Below, piece by piece: positions 11,031 through 22,034 of a stretch of 64,000 bases of DNA. The stretch covers positions 2,418,001 to 2,482,000 of the forward strand of contig CM022372.1 in assembly GCA_011800155.1 (NCBI GenBank), read 5' to 3'. Numbering within the stretch: the first letter of the stretch is position 1; each line of letters begins with the position of its first letter. Made by a program: the position numbers and the translations under genes. The notes under the pieces are model-generated. The model saw only the letters and a list, made by a program, of their open reading frames with translations, did not search any database and was not told the DNA's origin. The stretch is from Flammulina velutipes. Lineage: Eukaryota > Basidiomycota > Agaricomycetes > Agaricales > Physalacriaceae.

Positions 11031-12146
11031 TTGCCACTCCTTGTGACGAGATCGTCTGAATCGCCTCGTCTTCTTGTGGCGCTCGGACCTTTCCGTCGAG
11101 ATATGCTCATTATGGATCACAAGAATGGAAGCCTCAAAATCAGACGAGCACCTTATCTAGCTGATGAGGAAAGCACTTGAAACACATGAATGGCGTCGTA
11201 ATCTCACCTTATCACAGATATGTGCATTCCGCGTGAACCCCGCGATCTCTCCCCCAGAAATGCATGTGTTAACTCCCCAGTACGATGCTCATCATACAAG
11301 GAACTGCGCAACGGAACAAGAAGTACGGGGTTGCTACCGTGATAATAGCAAGGAAGCAGTGAGGTAAGGATACGGCGGCGAGAGCGTCCTACGCGTGGAT
11401 TGTGCGTCGGTCCATATGGTCGAGAGCATGGACTGGACCTACGAATGAATGCGATACGGACACGAATAGAGAAGGGAGCTTCGTTGACGTGGAGACTACA
11501 GAGCGAGACCTATTGCACGCGGCGAAGCACGTAAAACGTAAGACCGGTGTTCTGTGGCGGCGGGGAAACATGATAAACACGGGGAGATGGGGAGATGGGG
11601 GAAGTGGGGAAAGACGGACCGGACCGACGTTCCATTCCTCATCTATCCGGACAATATGTCTCCTTGTGGGTGCTAAGCAATACACAAAGGCGGGCCGGAC
11701 AGTGACCCTCGGGGGAGCGGACGATATCAACAATTTCCCCAGGTCAGCTGTGCAAACCATTTGTAGGTGACGGACTTAAGCCCCGCAAAGCATAGCTCCT
11801 GGGCAGGGCGAGATGAAGACGGAGATTGCTGGGGACTGCTCTAGAGACGAAGAACAGTACATCTGGACCAGGCTCAGCGTTGTTTGAATTTGGGTCTCGA
11901 AGCAATGAGGATCTCAGTGTGGCGCATCGAAGGCACGATTGCGGGGAATTACTATTCCGTTGCGGGGGCTAGCACGTGGCTGTGCCGGTAAGAACCGGAT
12001 GACAAGCAAGGGGCAAAACGAAGAGGCCGGAAAAAGATCGGCGGCGGAGGGTTATGAGGTGATGATGATGGGTACCTTTCTTTCTTTACTGCCACCACCA
12101 TCCACCATTCAACGTCGCTCAATATACTGTGGCGCACAGCTTCACA
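11031..12146. other. Long upstream region of the C2H2 regulator gene
   Basis: No supported gene; two overlapping frames of about 120 codons on opposite strands (11389-11770) are low-complexity shadows of each other. The stretch is notable for CreA-type sites, listed separately, and two exact copies of TGTGGCGCA at 11918-11926 and 12128-12136, the latter 11 bases upstream of the start codon. Confidence 0.5.
11238..11967. promoter_or_regulatory. Cluster of CreA/Mig1-type SYGGGG sites
   Basis: Sites matching SYGGGG on the plus strand are at 11560, 11604, 11829, 11941 and 11962. On the minus strand (CCCCRS on plus) they are at 11238, 11252, 11275, 11737 and 11781. Ten sites in 730 bases compares with one to two expected by chance. 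SYGGRG is the known binding consensus of CreA, the family of the downstream gene, so autoregulation is a reasonable inference. Confidence 0.5.
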
Positions 12147-13679
12147 ATGCAGGATAAACCAGCACCCCGTCCTTACAAGTGCCCCTACCCGCTCTGTGGT
12201 CGCGCTTTCAGCCGTCTCGAGCACCAGACACGACATATACGCACCCATACCGGCGAGAAGCCCTTCGTATGCACCTTTGCAGGCTGCGAAAAGCGCTTTT
12301 CCAGGAGCGACGAGTTGACCAGACACTCCAGGATACACAACACCAACGCCCAACCTCAAACACAACCCCAGAATCTCGATAAGGAGCCCACAGCCGGCCT
12401 CGCGCACGCTGTTGGAGACAAGAACACTTCAGCCGGACGGATAAAGAAGAAGGCGAGGAGTCGAGCTGGGAGCGACGATGAGGTGCGCGGCTCATCCTTG
12501 TGTCGGCATGGCTACATCGTACTGACTTTTCCCCGTCAGGATTATGCACGGCCTACTGCAGTAGGATCGTATGATGTCCCGCACTCCCGGCGGAATACAC
12601 CGTTTACCACGTTATCCAGCGTCGCGATGGACGAGCTATACGCCCTCGAGCGGGAGGAGGCCCTTCGTCGGGCGGAATATGAAGCTCGCCACGCTGACGC
12701 TCTCCGTCGCGCCGAGTACATATCACGTTCCAAAGACGCCAGTGGTTCGTTTGGCAACGCCCGGGAACATGCCTTTTCTTTCCGTGCATCCAAGAGCGCC
12801 ACAACTAGCCCGGTTATGGAAGGTTCAGGCCAGTCGGGGTACTTTGGCACATCAAATGCCAGGGACGACGAGGATAGTGGTATAGTGGCCAGAAAGATAC
12901 AGAGGCGTCTATCCGGGCCCGCTTGGCAGATGACTCCCTATGATCAGCCTGCTGCCCACCATCAGCCCCACGCCCATCTTCCCCACTCCGCTTCAGCTGC
13001 CCAGCTACACCATCCCTACCCATACCATCATGACCGTCACCATCCATATCACCGGCCACACAGCCGTCCACACAGCCCTTCGCCCCAATCTTCCGACTCT
13101 GACAGTCCCGCTTCTTACGGACCACCATCATTCTATCATTCTAGTAGCCTACGCACTAGCGCTACACACACGCCTAGCACATCACCCTTTCTGGGCCCCA
13201 TGCGGGGTCTGAACCTCCACAGTGCTGATCCCTCGCGAGCACCTAGTCCCACGCTGATGCTTCCTCCCCCGTCCATACCGCACCATAGCTATCATACTGG
13301 CACAGGTACACCTGGAAGTCGAAGTCGTAGTGGCAGCCCTCCCCCGCATCTACCCCCTCTTGGTCCCCCGCAACACCACCATCAGCATCTCGCACACTCT
13401 GTCAGGATGGCGTTTGGTATGACCCCGATAAGATCAGCCCCCCTTCCGCAGAGCCATTCGCATTCTTCAACCAGCTCTACACATCCTAGTACGCCGAGTA
13501 CTCCGGATTCCAGTACCAGTTCTCTCTTGACGCCGATCACGCTGGCGCCGTTGAAGATGATTGGATCTGCCGAGGATGGTGCGCATGCTGTGAAGGAAGA
13601 TAACGAGTCTGGGAAGGGCGAGGAACTGCCTGGATTCAGCCTGTTTGAGGCTGCTGTGAGAGAAGGTCGGACGTGGTAG
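12147..13679 (+). CDS. creA: C2H2 zinc-finger transcription factor, CreA/Mig1-like carbon catabolite repressor
   Basis: Nuclear DNA-binding repressor family that shuts off genes for alternative carbon sources when glucose is present. Two tandem C2H2 fingers lie at residues about 10-65: [12 protein letters not shown]...HQTRHIRTH, linker TGEKPF, and [18 protein letters not shown], the CreA/Mig1 signature. A 57-nt in-phase intron (12483-12539, GTGCGC to CCGTCAG) probably interrupts the frame after SDDE, giving about 491 residues. Beyond the fingers are a charged helix ([20 protein letters not shown]), a His/Pro/Ser-rich stretch and Ser/Thr-rich low complexity, usual for such regulators. Basidiomycete genomes carry several related C2H2 genes, so the exact orthologue is uncertain. 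Its upstream region is rich in SYGGGG sites. Neighbouring sugar-polymer genes (CE3 esterase, glucoamylase) are plausible but unproven targets. Confidence 0.85.
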   Translation: MQDKPAPRPYKCPYPLCGRAFSRLEHQTRHIRTHTGEKPFVCTFAGCEKRFSRSDELTRHSRIHNTNAQPQTQPQNLDKEPTAGLAHAVGDKNTSAGRIKKKARSRAGSDDEVRGSSLCRHGYIVLTFPRQDYARPTAVGSYDVPHSRRNTPFTTLSSVAMDELYALEREEALRRAEYEARHADALRRAEYISRSKDASGSFGNAREHAFSFRASKSATTSPVMEGSGQSGYFGTSNARDDEDSGIVARKIQRRLSGPAWQMTPYDQPAAHHQPHAHLPHSASAAQLHHPYPYHHDRHHPYHRPHSRPHSPSPQSSDSDSPASYGPPSFYHSSSLRTSATHTPSTSPFLGPMRGLNLHSADPSRAPSPTLMLPPPSIPHHSYHTGTGTPGSRSRSGSPPPHLPPLGPPQHHHQHLAHSVRMAFGMTPIRSAPLPQSHSHSSTSSTHPSTPSTPDSSTSSLLTPITLAPLKMIGSAEDGAHAVKEDNESGKGEELPGFSLFEAAVREGRTW

Positions 13680-13970
13680 ACACACTTCCACGTCTTCTCA
13701 GTTTCGCGCTACATATATAATTGCTTGCCTATGGACCCTATTGTATCCATCACATCCTACCTCCGTTTTGTTGTCTCACTCTCCTCAATGTCTCCTCCAG
13801 TATTCATGATACCATTATAGAAACTTAGATTCGATTATAGAGTACGTTGCTGTACTGCGCGGTGTCGTTTAGTATATTTATTGCGAGATTGGTTTTGATT
13901 GATATCTGAAGTCTCACTGTGCGCCACTTTGACACGGCCAACCTAAATGTACTGCTGGTACGAGCCTTCA
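13680..13970. other. Short spacer, 3' flank of the regulator gene
   Basis: AT-rich 3' flank without a gene. A one-mismatch form of the recurrent word (TGCGCCAC, minus orientation) lies at 13920-13927, 44 bases upstream of the tRNA. Confidence 0.4.
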
Positions 13971-14058
13971 GGCAACTTGGCCGAGCGGTTAAGGCGCCAG
14001 AATCAGGCGATCTGCTATCTGGTCCGAAAGGGCGAGGGTTCGAATCCCTCAGTTGTCA
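13971..14058 (+). tRNA. tRNA-Leu(CAG), with short intron
   Basis: Identical to the minus-strand gene at 10943-11030: acceptor GGCAACT/AGTTGTC, type II variable arm, anticodon stem CCAGA/TCTGG, anticodon CAG and a short intron 3' of the anticodon. A TTTT run near 14080 could terminate Pol III. The two identical genes flank the C2H2 gene in opposite directions. Confidence 0.93.
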
Positions 14059-14309
14059 TGAAGGGATTGAATACTATCGTTTTACTCAAGTTCGGAAGTC
14101 CCTCGAAATTAGTGTGGCCCTCAGATATCTTGGTCGTGTAACAACAGTAGAACAAGACTTTATGTGTAGAGTGTCTAATCGCCTCAAACGGGAACGCACA
14201 CATGCGAGTGGCCACTAGATAACATTAAATATTTACCGTTTCCATTCCCCAGATCTAACAGCTTTTTCTTAGGCATGCTTGCTTCATCGTGATGATACAC
14301 ATCATTCGG

Positions 14310-14550
14310 ACGCGCTGAAACACACTCAGATGATTCAGAATGACGGTTCTTGGACTGATGAACCGAAGATATCAGACGGAAGAAACACAATCGACAACAA
14401 CGCGCTTTGTTTAATGCTCGTGACTGACCCTGATACGCGATTGAGGTGGGATTTGCGATACTTTCTGTCATTATCAAGATTTAAAACTCGGGGATTGCAA
14501 TAAAACAATCGATTTCCTGCAATCAGACGCGATAAACGACCTTTGACGCG
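14310..14550 (+). promoter_or_regulatory. Cluster of ACGCG (MCB-like) boxes upstream of RNR1
   Basis: ACGCG occurs at 14310-14314, 14400-14404, 14435-14439, 14527-14531 and 14546-14550. Five copies in 240 bases far exceeds chance (about 0.5). ACGCGT-type MCB boxes bind the MBF complex and drive G1/S expression of DNA-synthesis genes, including ribonucleotide reductase, in ascomycete yeasts. TTATAAGA near 14630 may be the TATA element. Confidence 0.55.
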
Positions 14551-14713
14551 CTCAAATCCTTGTTGTAGGCGTTCCGACCAAGCTCGTGGGAAAAATATAA
14601 TTTGACCATCATTAGGTCAGACTCTGATTTATAAGACCCGTGCAGGTCCTCTCTTCCGACGACCATCTCCCTTCTCCCTCTCCCCATCACCACCTCTTGT
14701 CGTCGAGTCTATT

Positions 14714-17700
14714 ATGGCGCCAGCAGCTTTTGTCTTCAAGCGAGGTAAGCTCCTCATCGTGCTGCTCGTCTTCAACGACCGCCTTGCTCACCGTGAAATT
14801 TTCAGACGGGTTCGTAGTCGTCGTTTTACGCGTTTGGTCGCGTTGCTCACGCGTCCTTTGCTCTTTTTCCTCATCAGACGGAAGGAACGCATTCAATTCG
14901 ACAAGGCGAGTTCCTTGTTGAACGTTCGGGTCGCCCTAGCTTATTGTATCGCAGATCACGTCGCGCATCGACAAGCTGTGCTATGGCCTTGACACCAACT
15001 ACGTGGATCCTATCGAGTATGTCTTGTGTCCTGCCCTAGTGACGCGTCTGACGCCCTTCGAGGGTCACACAGAAGGTCGTGCAGGGTGTTTACGGAGGTG
15101 TGACGACTGTCGAACTCGACGTACGTTCATCATTTGCAATCTGCCCTTCGACTAACTCCCCTCCCTAGAACCTCGCAGCAGAGACCGCCGCATACCTGAC
15201 CACCAAGCACCCTGATTACGCTGTCCTCGCGGCCCGTATCGCGATATCCAACCTACACAAGGAAACTAAAAAGTCCTTCTCTCATGTTATCGAAGATCTT
15301 TATAACTATGGTGCGCTTTATTTCTCAATCTTATCTTCCTCGATCTAATCATCATCTTAGTCAATCCCAAGAACGGGAAGCCATCCGGCATGATCTCCAA
15401 AGAGACGTATGAGATCGTCAAGGCAAATGCAGAGACGCTCGACTCGGCCATCATATACAACCGCGATTTCAACTACAATTTGTGAGGAGCGTTTCCTTTC
15501 TTCCATCGTTCTACCTAACGCGTCCTGCTAGCTTCGGCTTCAAAACTCTAGAACGTTCTTACCTCCTCCGTATAAACGGCCGTGTCGCTGAGCGCCCACA
15601 ACACATGATCATGCGTGTTGCTGTTGGCATACACGGCACAGACATCGAACGCGCCCTCCAGACCTACAATCTGATGTCCGAAAAGTACTTCACCCACGCA
15701 TCACCTACATTGTTCAATGCAGGAACCCCGCACCCTCAAATGTCGTCGTGCTTCCTCCTTTGCATGAAGGATGACTCTATCGAAGGTATCTATGACACGC
15801 TCAAGAACTGTGCTATGATCAGCAAAACGGCCGGTGGTATCGGTCTCAGCATCCATAACATTCGTGCCACTGGGTACGTTCGTTTTTCTTTTTCTTTTTC
15901 TCGCTAATTGTTTCGTTTACCCAGCTCGTACATTGCGGGAACCAATGGTTTCTCAAACGGCATTGTTCCTATGCTCCGTGCATATGACGCCACTGCACGA
16001 TACGTTGACCAGGGCGGTAACAAGCGTCCAGGCGCTTTCGCAATCTATCTTGAGCCATGGCACGCGGATATCTTCGAGTTCCTTGACCTTAGGAAGAACC
16101 ATGGCAAAGAAGAAGCTCGCGCTCGCGACCTTTTCTACGCCCTCTGGATATCCGACCTTTTGTACGTTTCGTAACTCGAAATGCGAATGATTGCTCACAT
16201 GTTCCACAGCATGAAACGTGTTGAGAACGGTGGCGACTGGTCGCTCTTCTGCCCGAGCGAAGCCCCCGGTCTACATGAAGTACACAGCGAAGAGTTCGAA
16301 ACACTGTACGAGAAGTACGAAAGGGAAGGTCGCGCTCGCAAAACTATTCCTGCACAAAAGCTCTGGTACGCCATTCTCGAGGCGCAGATTGAGACTGGGG
16401 GCCCCTTTATATGTTACAAGGATGCAGCCAATGGTTCGTAAATTTGCTGCTAGCTCTTCGCTCTCATTCTTACAATTCGATAGCCAAGTCCAATCAGAAG
16501 AACCTCGGGACCATCAAGTCCTCGAACTTGTGTACCGAGATCATCGAGTACTCCTCCCCTGACGAGACGGCTGTGTGCAATCTTGCCTCAGTTGCGCTAC
16601 CCACCTTCGTCTCCAACGGCAAATACGACTTCCAGAAGCTCCACGACGTCACAAAGGTCGTAGCCTTCAACCTCAACCGTGTTATCGACGTCAACTACTA
16701 TCCCACGCCCGAGACTCGTCGCTCCAACTTCCGCCACCGTCCCATCGGCATCGGTGTACAAGGTCTCGCGGACACGTTCATGGCCCTCCATCTTCCTTTC
16801 GATTCGCCTGAAGCTGCAGTCTTGAACAAGGAAATCTTCGAGACGATCTACCATGCTGCGGCTGAAGCAAGCTGCGAGATGGCAGCCAAGGATGGCCCGT
16901 ACGAGACGTGGGAGGGTAGTCCCGCTTCGCAAGGTCAACTCCAATATGACCTTTGGAACGTCACACCCACCGACCGGTGGGACTGGGTGACTTTGAAGGA
17001 AAACATCGCCAAGCATGGCATGCGTAATTCATTGCTCTGTGCACCCATGCCAACGGCGTCGACCAGTCAGATGCTGGGCAACAACGAGTGCTTTGAGCCA
17101 TATACTAGGTATGGTTATGATCATCTCTTCCATTGTTCTATATCTAATCTTCTCCCTCAGCAACATCTACACTCGCCGTGTCCTCGCTGGAGAATTCCAG
17201 GTTGTCTGCCCGTGGCTCCTTCGCGAACTTGTGGATCTCAACCTCTGGGACGACAACATGAAGAACATGATCATCGCGCACAACGGCTCCATCCAGAACA
17301 TTCCCACTATCCCCGACCACGTCAAGGCGATCTACAAGACCGTTTGGGAGATCAGCCAGAAGAAGGTCCTCGACTTGGCTGCCGACCGCGGCGCGTTTAT
17401 CTGCCAGAGCCAAAGCTTGAACATCCATCTGCAGGCGCCGACGTTGGGCCAGTTGACGTCAATGCACTTTTATGGGTGGAAGAAGGGCTTGAAGACGGGG
17501 ATGTACTATCTACGTACTCGACCCGCGGCGCAGGCTATCCAGTTCACGGTTGACCAGAGTGTGCTCAACGAGGCGAAGGCGAACAACAAACCGGTGGCGC
17601 GTCCTGCTCCTGCCCCTGTGGCCGTTGTGGCAACCCCCGTCAAGGCTACGCCCAGTGGGATTCTGACTCCTTCGCCGTCGTCGTCTGGATCGCCTCAGCG

Positions 17701-17929
17701 TGCCTCGCGTGTTGTTGTTCCCGATGCGTCTTCTGCAGCGGCGGGAATCGATGCTCCAACTGAGGAGGAGCCAATGGACCCGGAGCTGGCGAAGATCCTT
17801 GCAGAGGTTTCTGCTGAGAATCCGGAGTATGCTGCTGCGCTGAAGAAGCAGAAGCAGCGCGAGTATGAGGCTGAGAAGCTTGCGTGTTCGTTGGAGAACC
17901 CGGATGCGTGTGTTATGTGCTCTGGTTGA
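14714..17929 (+). CDS. RNR1: Ribonucleoside-diphosphate reductase large subunit (class Ia R1)
   Basis: Catalytic subunit that reduces ribonucleoside diphosphates to deoxy forms, with the R2 radical subunit, in the cytosol. The N-terminal ATP-cone ([18 protein letters not shown]) is followed by [80 protein letters not shown] (active-site Cys in NLCTEI), [36 protein letters not shown] and a C-terminal CVMC redox pair in the flexible tail. About 12 introns. To keep KR-DG-RKER in frame, exon 1 (to 14744) must join a 4-nt exon ACGG (14806-14809) and then an exon from 14878. The next intron (14906-14954) starts with GC. The start Met is the only one in frame. An Ala/Pro/Val-rich linker precedes the tail, as in other fungal R1 proteins. 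Confidence 0.93.
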
Positions 17930-18097
17930 TTCTGTGCATCGGTTGTGGTTTGGTTTACTCATCGTTATCATCATTCATCTTTGTATTTAAGTAATCTGTA
18001 CTGTAGTGGTTGGTCATGTATATCATTAACTCCATTGAATATCCATTAGACGAGTGTAACAGTGGCTTGTGTGCTGGAACGACGTTGATTGGGGTAA
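17930..18097. other. Convergent 3' flanks of RNR1 and M35 peptidase A
   Basis: A 168-base tail-to-tail gap that must contain both polyadenylation regions; no other feature seen. Confidence 0.4.
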
Positions 18098-19689
18098 TCA
18101 AGTCCTCCTGGCTGTATTCTCCGAGAAGAACCTATAGTTGTTGGCATTCCTGATTGCTTTAAGAGGTGTGTTCACTGCCAATTGGTGGACTGCATCAGGG
18201 TCATATTCGTAGTCTTGCGTGTCGGCGATCTCCTTGAAATGAGTGCCTTCGTGGACGAGAGTCCCAGCGCGGGAGTAGCTCCCCACGAAAGGTCTCCTCA
18301 GAGCCCAGAATCCCTTGCAAAGAAAGATCTCCCTCTCCTCGTCTCTGCCAGAAGGTAAGTACGGAGTCGAGGTCGCAGGCGACAGAGGTGTACGCACTCT
18401 TTGGGATCCCAATTCCTGACCTCGGCACCAATACTTAAATCACAATCGCAGTTGTACACATAATGCTTGGGCGATGCGAAAGGCAGTTCCCTCATCTTGT
18501 CATAGGTCTCGATCACTATCTGTCTGGCGAAGTGAGACTCGGTTCCTAGAGGAGATCCTGGGGGCTGGGACTCGAGGGCTTGCCGATCGCCAAACCACCA
18601 GCTGTAGCGTGCGCCCTTGGTAGCTTCCGGCGGGGCGAGATAGCTGTAATACGAGTATGAGCTCCATGGTACCAACACACTTGGAGAAAATGGGCCTACC
18701 TTTGTGATTCTTCGACGTATTGGTCTGCTTTCTTGGCGGAATATTGTATAGTGGCCTTCCGAAGCACATTACAATTCTTCGTCTTCACCGTGATGTGCGA
18801 TGAGTTCCCCCGCTTGGAGACGGGTTTGGCGACGGGTTGGTTTTGCTCGCGTCGCTGTGTAGAAGAGAATTTTGACAACGTCTTGCCGATCTGGACTCTC
18901 GCCGAGTTTATAGAGATATTCGCTTTGATCAATTTGTTCGTTTTGTGATTGATGAACCAGATCCTTTTTTTCCGGAGGTCCACCTCGTAGGTACCAGCGC
19001 CAGATCTCCGGAAATCATACGCGTCGCCCACTAAGTCACAAGCGTCAGCCAGATGCATTCAGCCGTGAGCGACACAGACAGACCGTTATACTGGAATTCT
19101 TTGGTGTCCCCCGAGGCAATATTGAGCGTAGTCCCCTGGTATGGCTTCGAAACGTCGATTCCCTCATACTCCGATTCCGACTCTGACGACTCTGACCCCG
19201 AATCCGAAACGCTTCCCGATTCTGAACCTGAGTCTTCAGCGTCTTCATTGGGGATATCTTTCTCCTGTATCTCTGGCCCAGGATCAAGGAATGTCCCCAT
19301 GCTCCAGGACACCCTTCTCCCAATGAACTCGGGGGTTGCCTTCGAGTCAGCATTTTGGAGTTTCCAGTCCCATACGTTCATCGGCGTGTCATAGAGCGGA
19401 CCAGCCGGGTCTTTGACGACGCTGATATCATCAGGCCCATCGTTCTTGACTACAATTGTCAAAGTTGCCACATCCGTGACAGCACTCGAAGCTATATGTA
19501 AGGGCGTAGTCAATAAGACGGTAAGTGAGAACTATGGTGGTACATACATTTCAGAGTCACTACAAGTGGATGATCTGTGGTTGCTCTAATTGAAGGTAAG
19601 GTCTTTTCGCCATGAGGGATAGCGAACGCAGGGATTGCCAGAATCCATGCTATGCCACAAAACAAGAGGGACCTGGAAGGTGAAGACAT
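18098..19689 (-). CDS. Secreted M35 (deuterolysin / peptidyl-Lys type) metallopeptidase A
   Basis: Zinc endopeptidase of the aspzincin clan, expected outside the cell. The first exon encodes a signal peptide (MSSPSRSLLFCGIAWILAIPAFA). The N-terminal beta domain (TIVVKNDGPDDISVVKDPAGPLYD) matches the propeptide-like domain of fungal M35 enzymes but carries an inserted Ser/Asp/Glu stretch (GSESGSVSDSGSESSESESE). The catalytic part has KNCNVLRKATIQYSAKKAD, RYSWWFG, a Cys pair near YVYNCDCD, then LVHEGTHF (HExxH at 18239-18253) and DTQDYEY supplying the third, Asp ligand. The usual GTxxDxxYG is degenerate here (ADTQDYEYD), so activity is likely but unproven. The C-terminus (FFSENT) fits the family. 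It is a paralogue of the gene at 49192-50804. Confidence 0.82.
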
Positions 19690-20289
19690 TGGTGAGTAAC
19701 ATTATAACAGAGGGATTATAAGACAAAGAACCTGGGCGATGATCTACACAGGAATGGTAGCCATTGTAGATGGTCGTCGTCGTCGTAGATTAACAACCAC
19801 CGTCTAGGAATCGGCGTTGGGATACGAACACATCAATGCTGTGCTGGCTATTAGTTAATGTTGAGCATTGTCAGTAGCATAGCGTTGGACATATGCCCCC
19901 ATGATACAGACCTGTCGACGTTCAGGATAACTCTTGAGCAGTGACAGGCCATTGCAGTAATTGAATAGAGACAGGATTCATTTGTAACGCGCGAGCTGGA
20001 ATATTGAAAGCATTCCCGTACGGCAGTTGGACCTCCACCAACGATGTGTGTCGCCTCCGTATCAATGCGGATGGATCTGGGTAGGAATTATAGCAACAGC
20101 GCATCGAAAATTTGTCAAAAATGTAAGAACTTACCCAGACCCCCATAAAGATTGCATCGTTATAGGACGTTGATAAGTCGAACTAAGACTCGGAGATTTG
20201 GTTGAAAGACACCAGATATATCATCAAGATGGTACTAGGTCGAAGTACTTGAGCAGCATAAGCCATATCGCCTCATATTGCGACTTGTA
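19690..20289. other. Promoter side of M35 peptidase A and decayed sequence
   Basis: No convincing gene. A GT/CGTCGTCGTCG simple repeat lies near 19767-19785. A short minus-strand frame at 19922-20146 has no recognisable domain; it might be further decay of the adjacent BTB relic, but I cannot show that. Confidence 0.35.
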
Positions 20290-20660
20290 TCAGACCTTCC
20301 TGATAATAACATCGAGAAGGACACAGCGCCCATTGCTGAAGCACAATTCATCTGCAAGCAAAAGACCCGGATAGAGCGTGCGTAAGTTTTTCGCCGAGGA
20401 GGTTGTCGCTAGAAAGAAGGCCACTGGAAGGATTTGTGCAACATGGCTGTATTTTCCCACGTCAATGGCATGTAGTGAATGGTTTCTGAAGTTCTGGGGA
20501 GGTAGGAGTGGGGATGCTGTGCCCTTTTTCGCTTGATCGTTAGGCGGTGTCGGAGCCGGTCGCATATGTAGTTCATCGAGACACGCAGCATTCCGACTAT
20601 CTGATCAAAGTGAGAGTTCCAAGAGTAGAGAAGCTGTAACACGGTGAAGATAGGGAACTT
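20290..20660 (-). pseudogene. Broken copy of the adjacent BTB-domain gene (C-terminal part)
   Basis: Two frames on the minus strand together match the second half of the intact gene at 20847-22034. One reads GMLRVSMNYICDRLR, against GMLRVSTKYLCNQLR. The other reads HSLHAIDVGKYSHVAQILPVAFFLA, against HPLFAIDMCKSNNVPQILPVAYLLA, through to LYPGLLLADEL. The switch of frame near CDRLR and the absence of the N-terminal BTB fold and the Cys-rich tail show that it is a truncated, frameshifted relic. Confidence 0.7.
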
Positions 20661-20846
20661 CAGTAAGTAGCTTGAATTTTCGGATTCATGATGGTGGTTT
20701 ATGACGGACGGTATGAAATTTCCCACGGCTTCGTTCCTCTACGATTGCATCGAAGCACAACGCAAAAAATGGAGTAGGACATCAAGGGGGATTCATATTT
20801 CAAGGCAAAACATTTTAAGTCAACATCTAAAGTGCTCACTTACTGC

Positions 20847-22034
20847 CTACCAAGGAGGCAACTCGAAATACTCTGGCATCGATTGCCAAACTTGCTCACA
20901 TTGTTCCTTCTCTTCTATAATCCACCTATTTCGGCACTCTAGACAGATATCATGCACATCTGTACCCGACATCCTCGGGGATTTGCCTTGCAAAAACAAC
21001 GTGAGCGGTTGCAACGTGTCTAGCTCGACGATTGCTCGACACACAGTGGTCTTTCCATGATCACAGCGAGCCTTGTTACCTCCGACGGCCATTGACACAG
21101 GATCCTCTCGTACAGAGCCGAGCGACACCGCTTTATCGCCTTGACATAAAGGATCCTTTCGCGTGACATAAGACCATGCCTTCATGATAGCGTCGCGGAG
21201 GCGGACGCGTCCCCTATGAATGACCAGTTCGTCTTCGAAAGAAAGTGCAGGGTAGATATGGCGTAAGGGGGTATTTGGGAGAGTGGCAGCCAGAAGGTAG
21301 GCAACTGGAAGAATTTGCGGCACGTTGTTACTTTTGCACATGTCAATGGCGAACAAAGGATGGTTCGAGGCGTTCTCGGGAGGGATAAGCGGAGATGGCG
21401 AGCCTATTTTCGCGGGGTCTCTCGGATATATTTGGGTCAAATGAGAAATAACGGCCTCACGAAGCTGGTTGCAGAGGTATTTCGTCGAGACACGTAGCAT
21501 TCCGGCTAGCTGCTGGTACGAAGTTGGTGTTCCAGGCGTGAAGAAGCTTTAAGATGAGTAAGATAGTAGATCCATCTCGCGGTAAGTTTTGAGGACGTAC
21601 AATGGCTTGTACACGAAAGTCAACAACCATTTGATATCTTCAGACGTATCATCCAGAAGTGTGGGCTCCTTAGGATGCGCGTGTTGGTTCATGTTTTGGA
21701 AAAAGTGACAGTGCATGGCGAGAATATCGAGATGAACTCGGAATCCTCTACACTCCTTGCTAACGAGTACGAAATTTCCGTCTTCAAGCCAGAATGTATC
21801 GTCCTGTTCGTATTTGACGATTTCGCCTGTGTCCTCGCCTCCGTAAATAAGTACTTTGTCAGGTTTCGCTGGGGGTACCAAAGCCATGGGACGGCCACCC
21901 TCTTCGACAGCCGTCTTGTTCTTCCTTCCACGGTGCAGCAGTAAACGACGTTCCTGATTCCTCTTCATGCGAGCAAGTTCCGATTCAAGTCTTTCATCTT
22001 CGACGAGTTGTCGCTTTAACGGCCGCGAATCCAT
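20847..22034 (-). CDS. BTB/POZ-domain protein
   Basis: Member of the large Agaricomycete BTB family; such proteins dimerise and often act as Cullin-3 adaptors or chromatin factors, but this one has no assigned role. The start MDSRPLKRQLVEDERL begins a charged helical leader. The BTB core follows (TFWLEDGNFVLVSKECRGFRVHLDIL, MNQHAHPKEPTLLDDTSEDIKWLLTFVYKPLY). After an intron near 21540-21604 comes a helical C-terminal part (MLRVSTKYLCNQLREAVISHL, QILPVAYLLAATLP, LSFEDELVIHRGR) and a tail with a CxxCxxR-like region (DICLECRNRWI). An in-frame upstream Met at about 22253 is possible but adds only hydrophobic, non-homologous sequence, so I chose 22034. A decayed copy lies directly downstream. Confidence 0.72.

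Noticed and set aside
11389..11770. Opposite-strand frames of about 120 codons upstream of the C2H2 gene
   Set aside because: Low-complexity GC-rich promoter DNA with clustered SYGGGG sites explains them better than coding sequence.
12483..12539. Reading through the C2H2 gene without the 57-nt intron
   Set aside because: It keeps frame, but the stretch has a GTGCGC donor, a pyrimidine tract and CAG acceptor, and codes for atypical hydrophobic residues between two charged regions.
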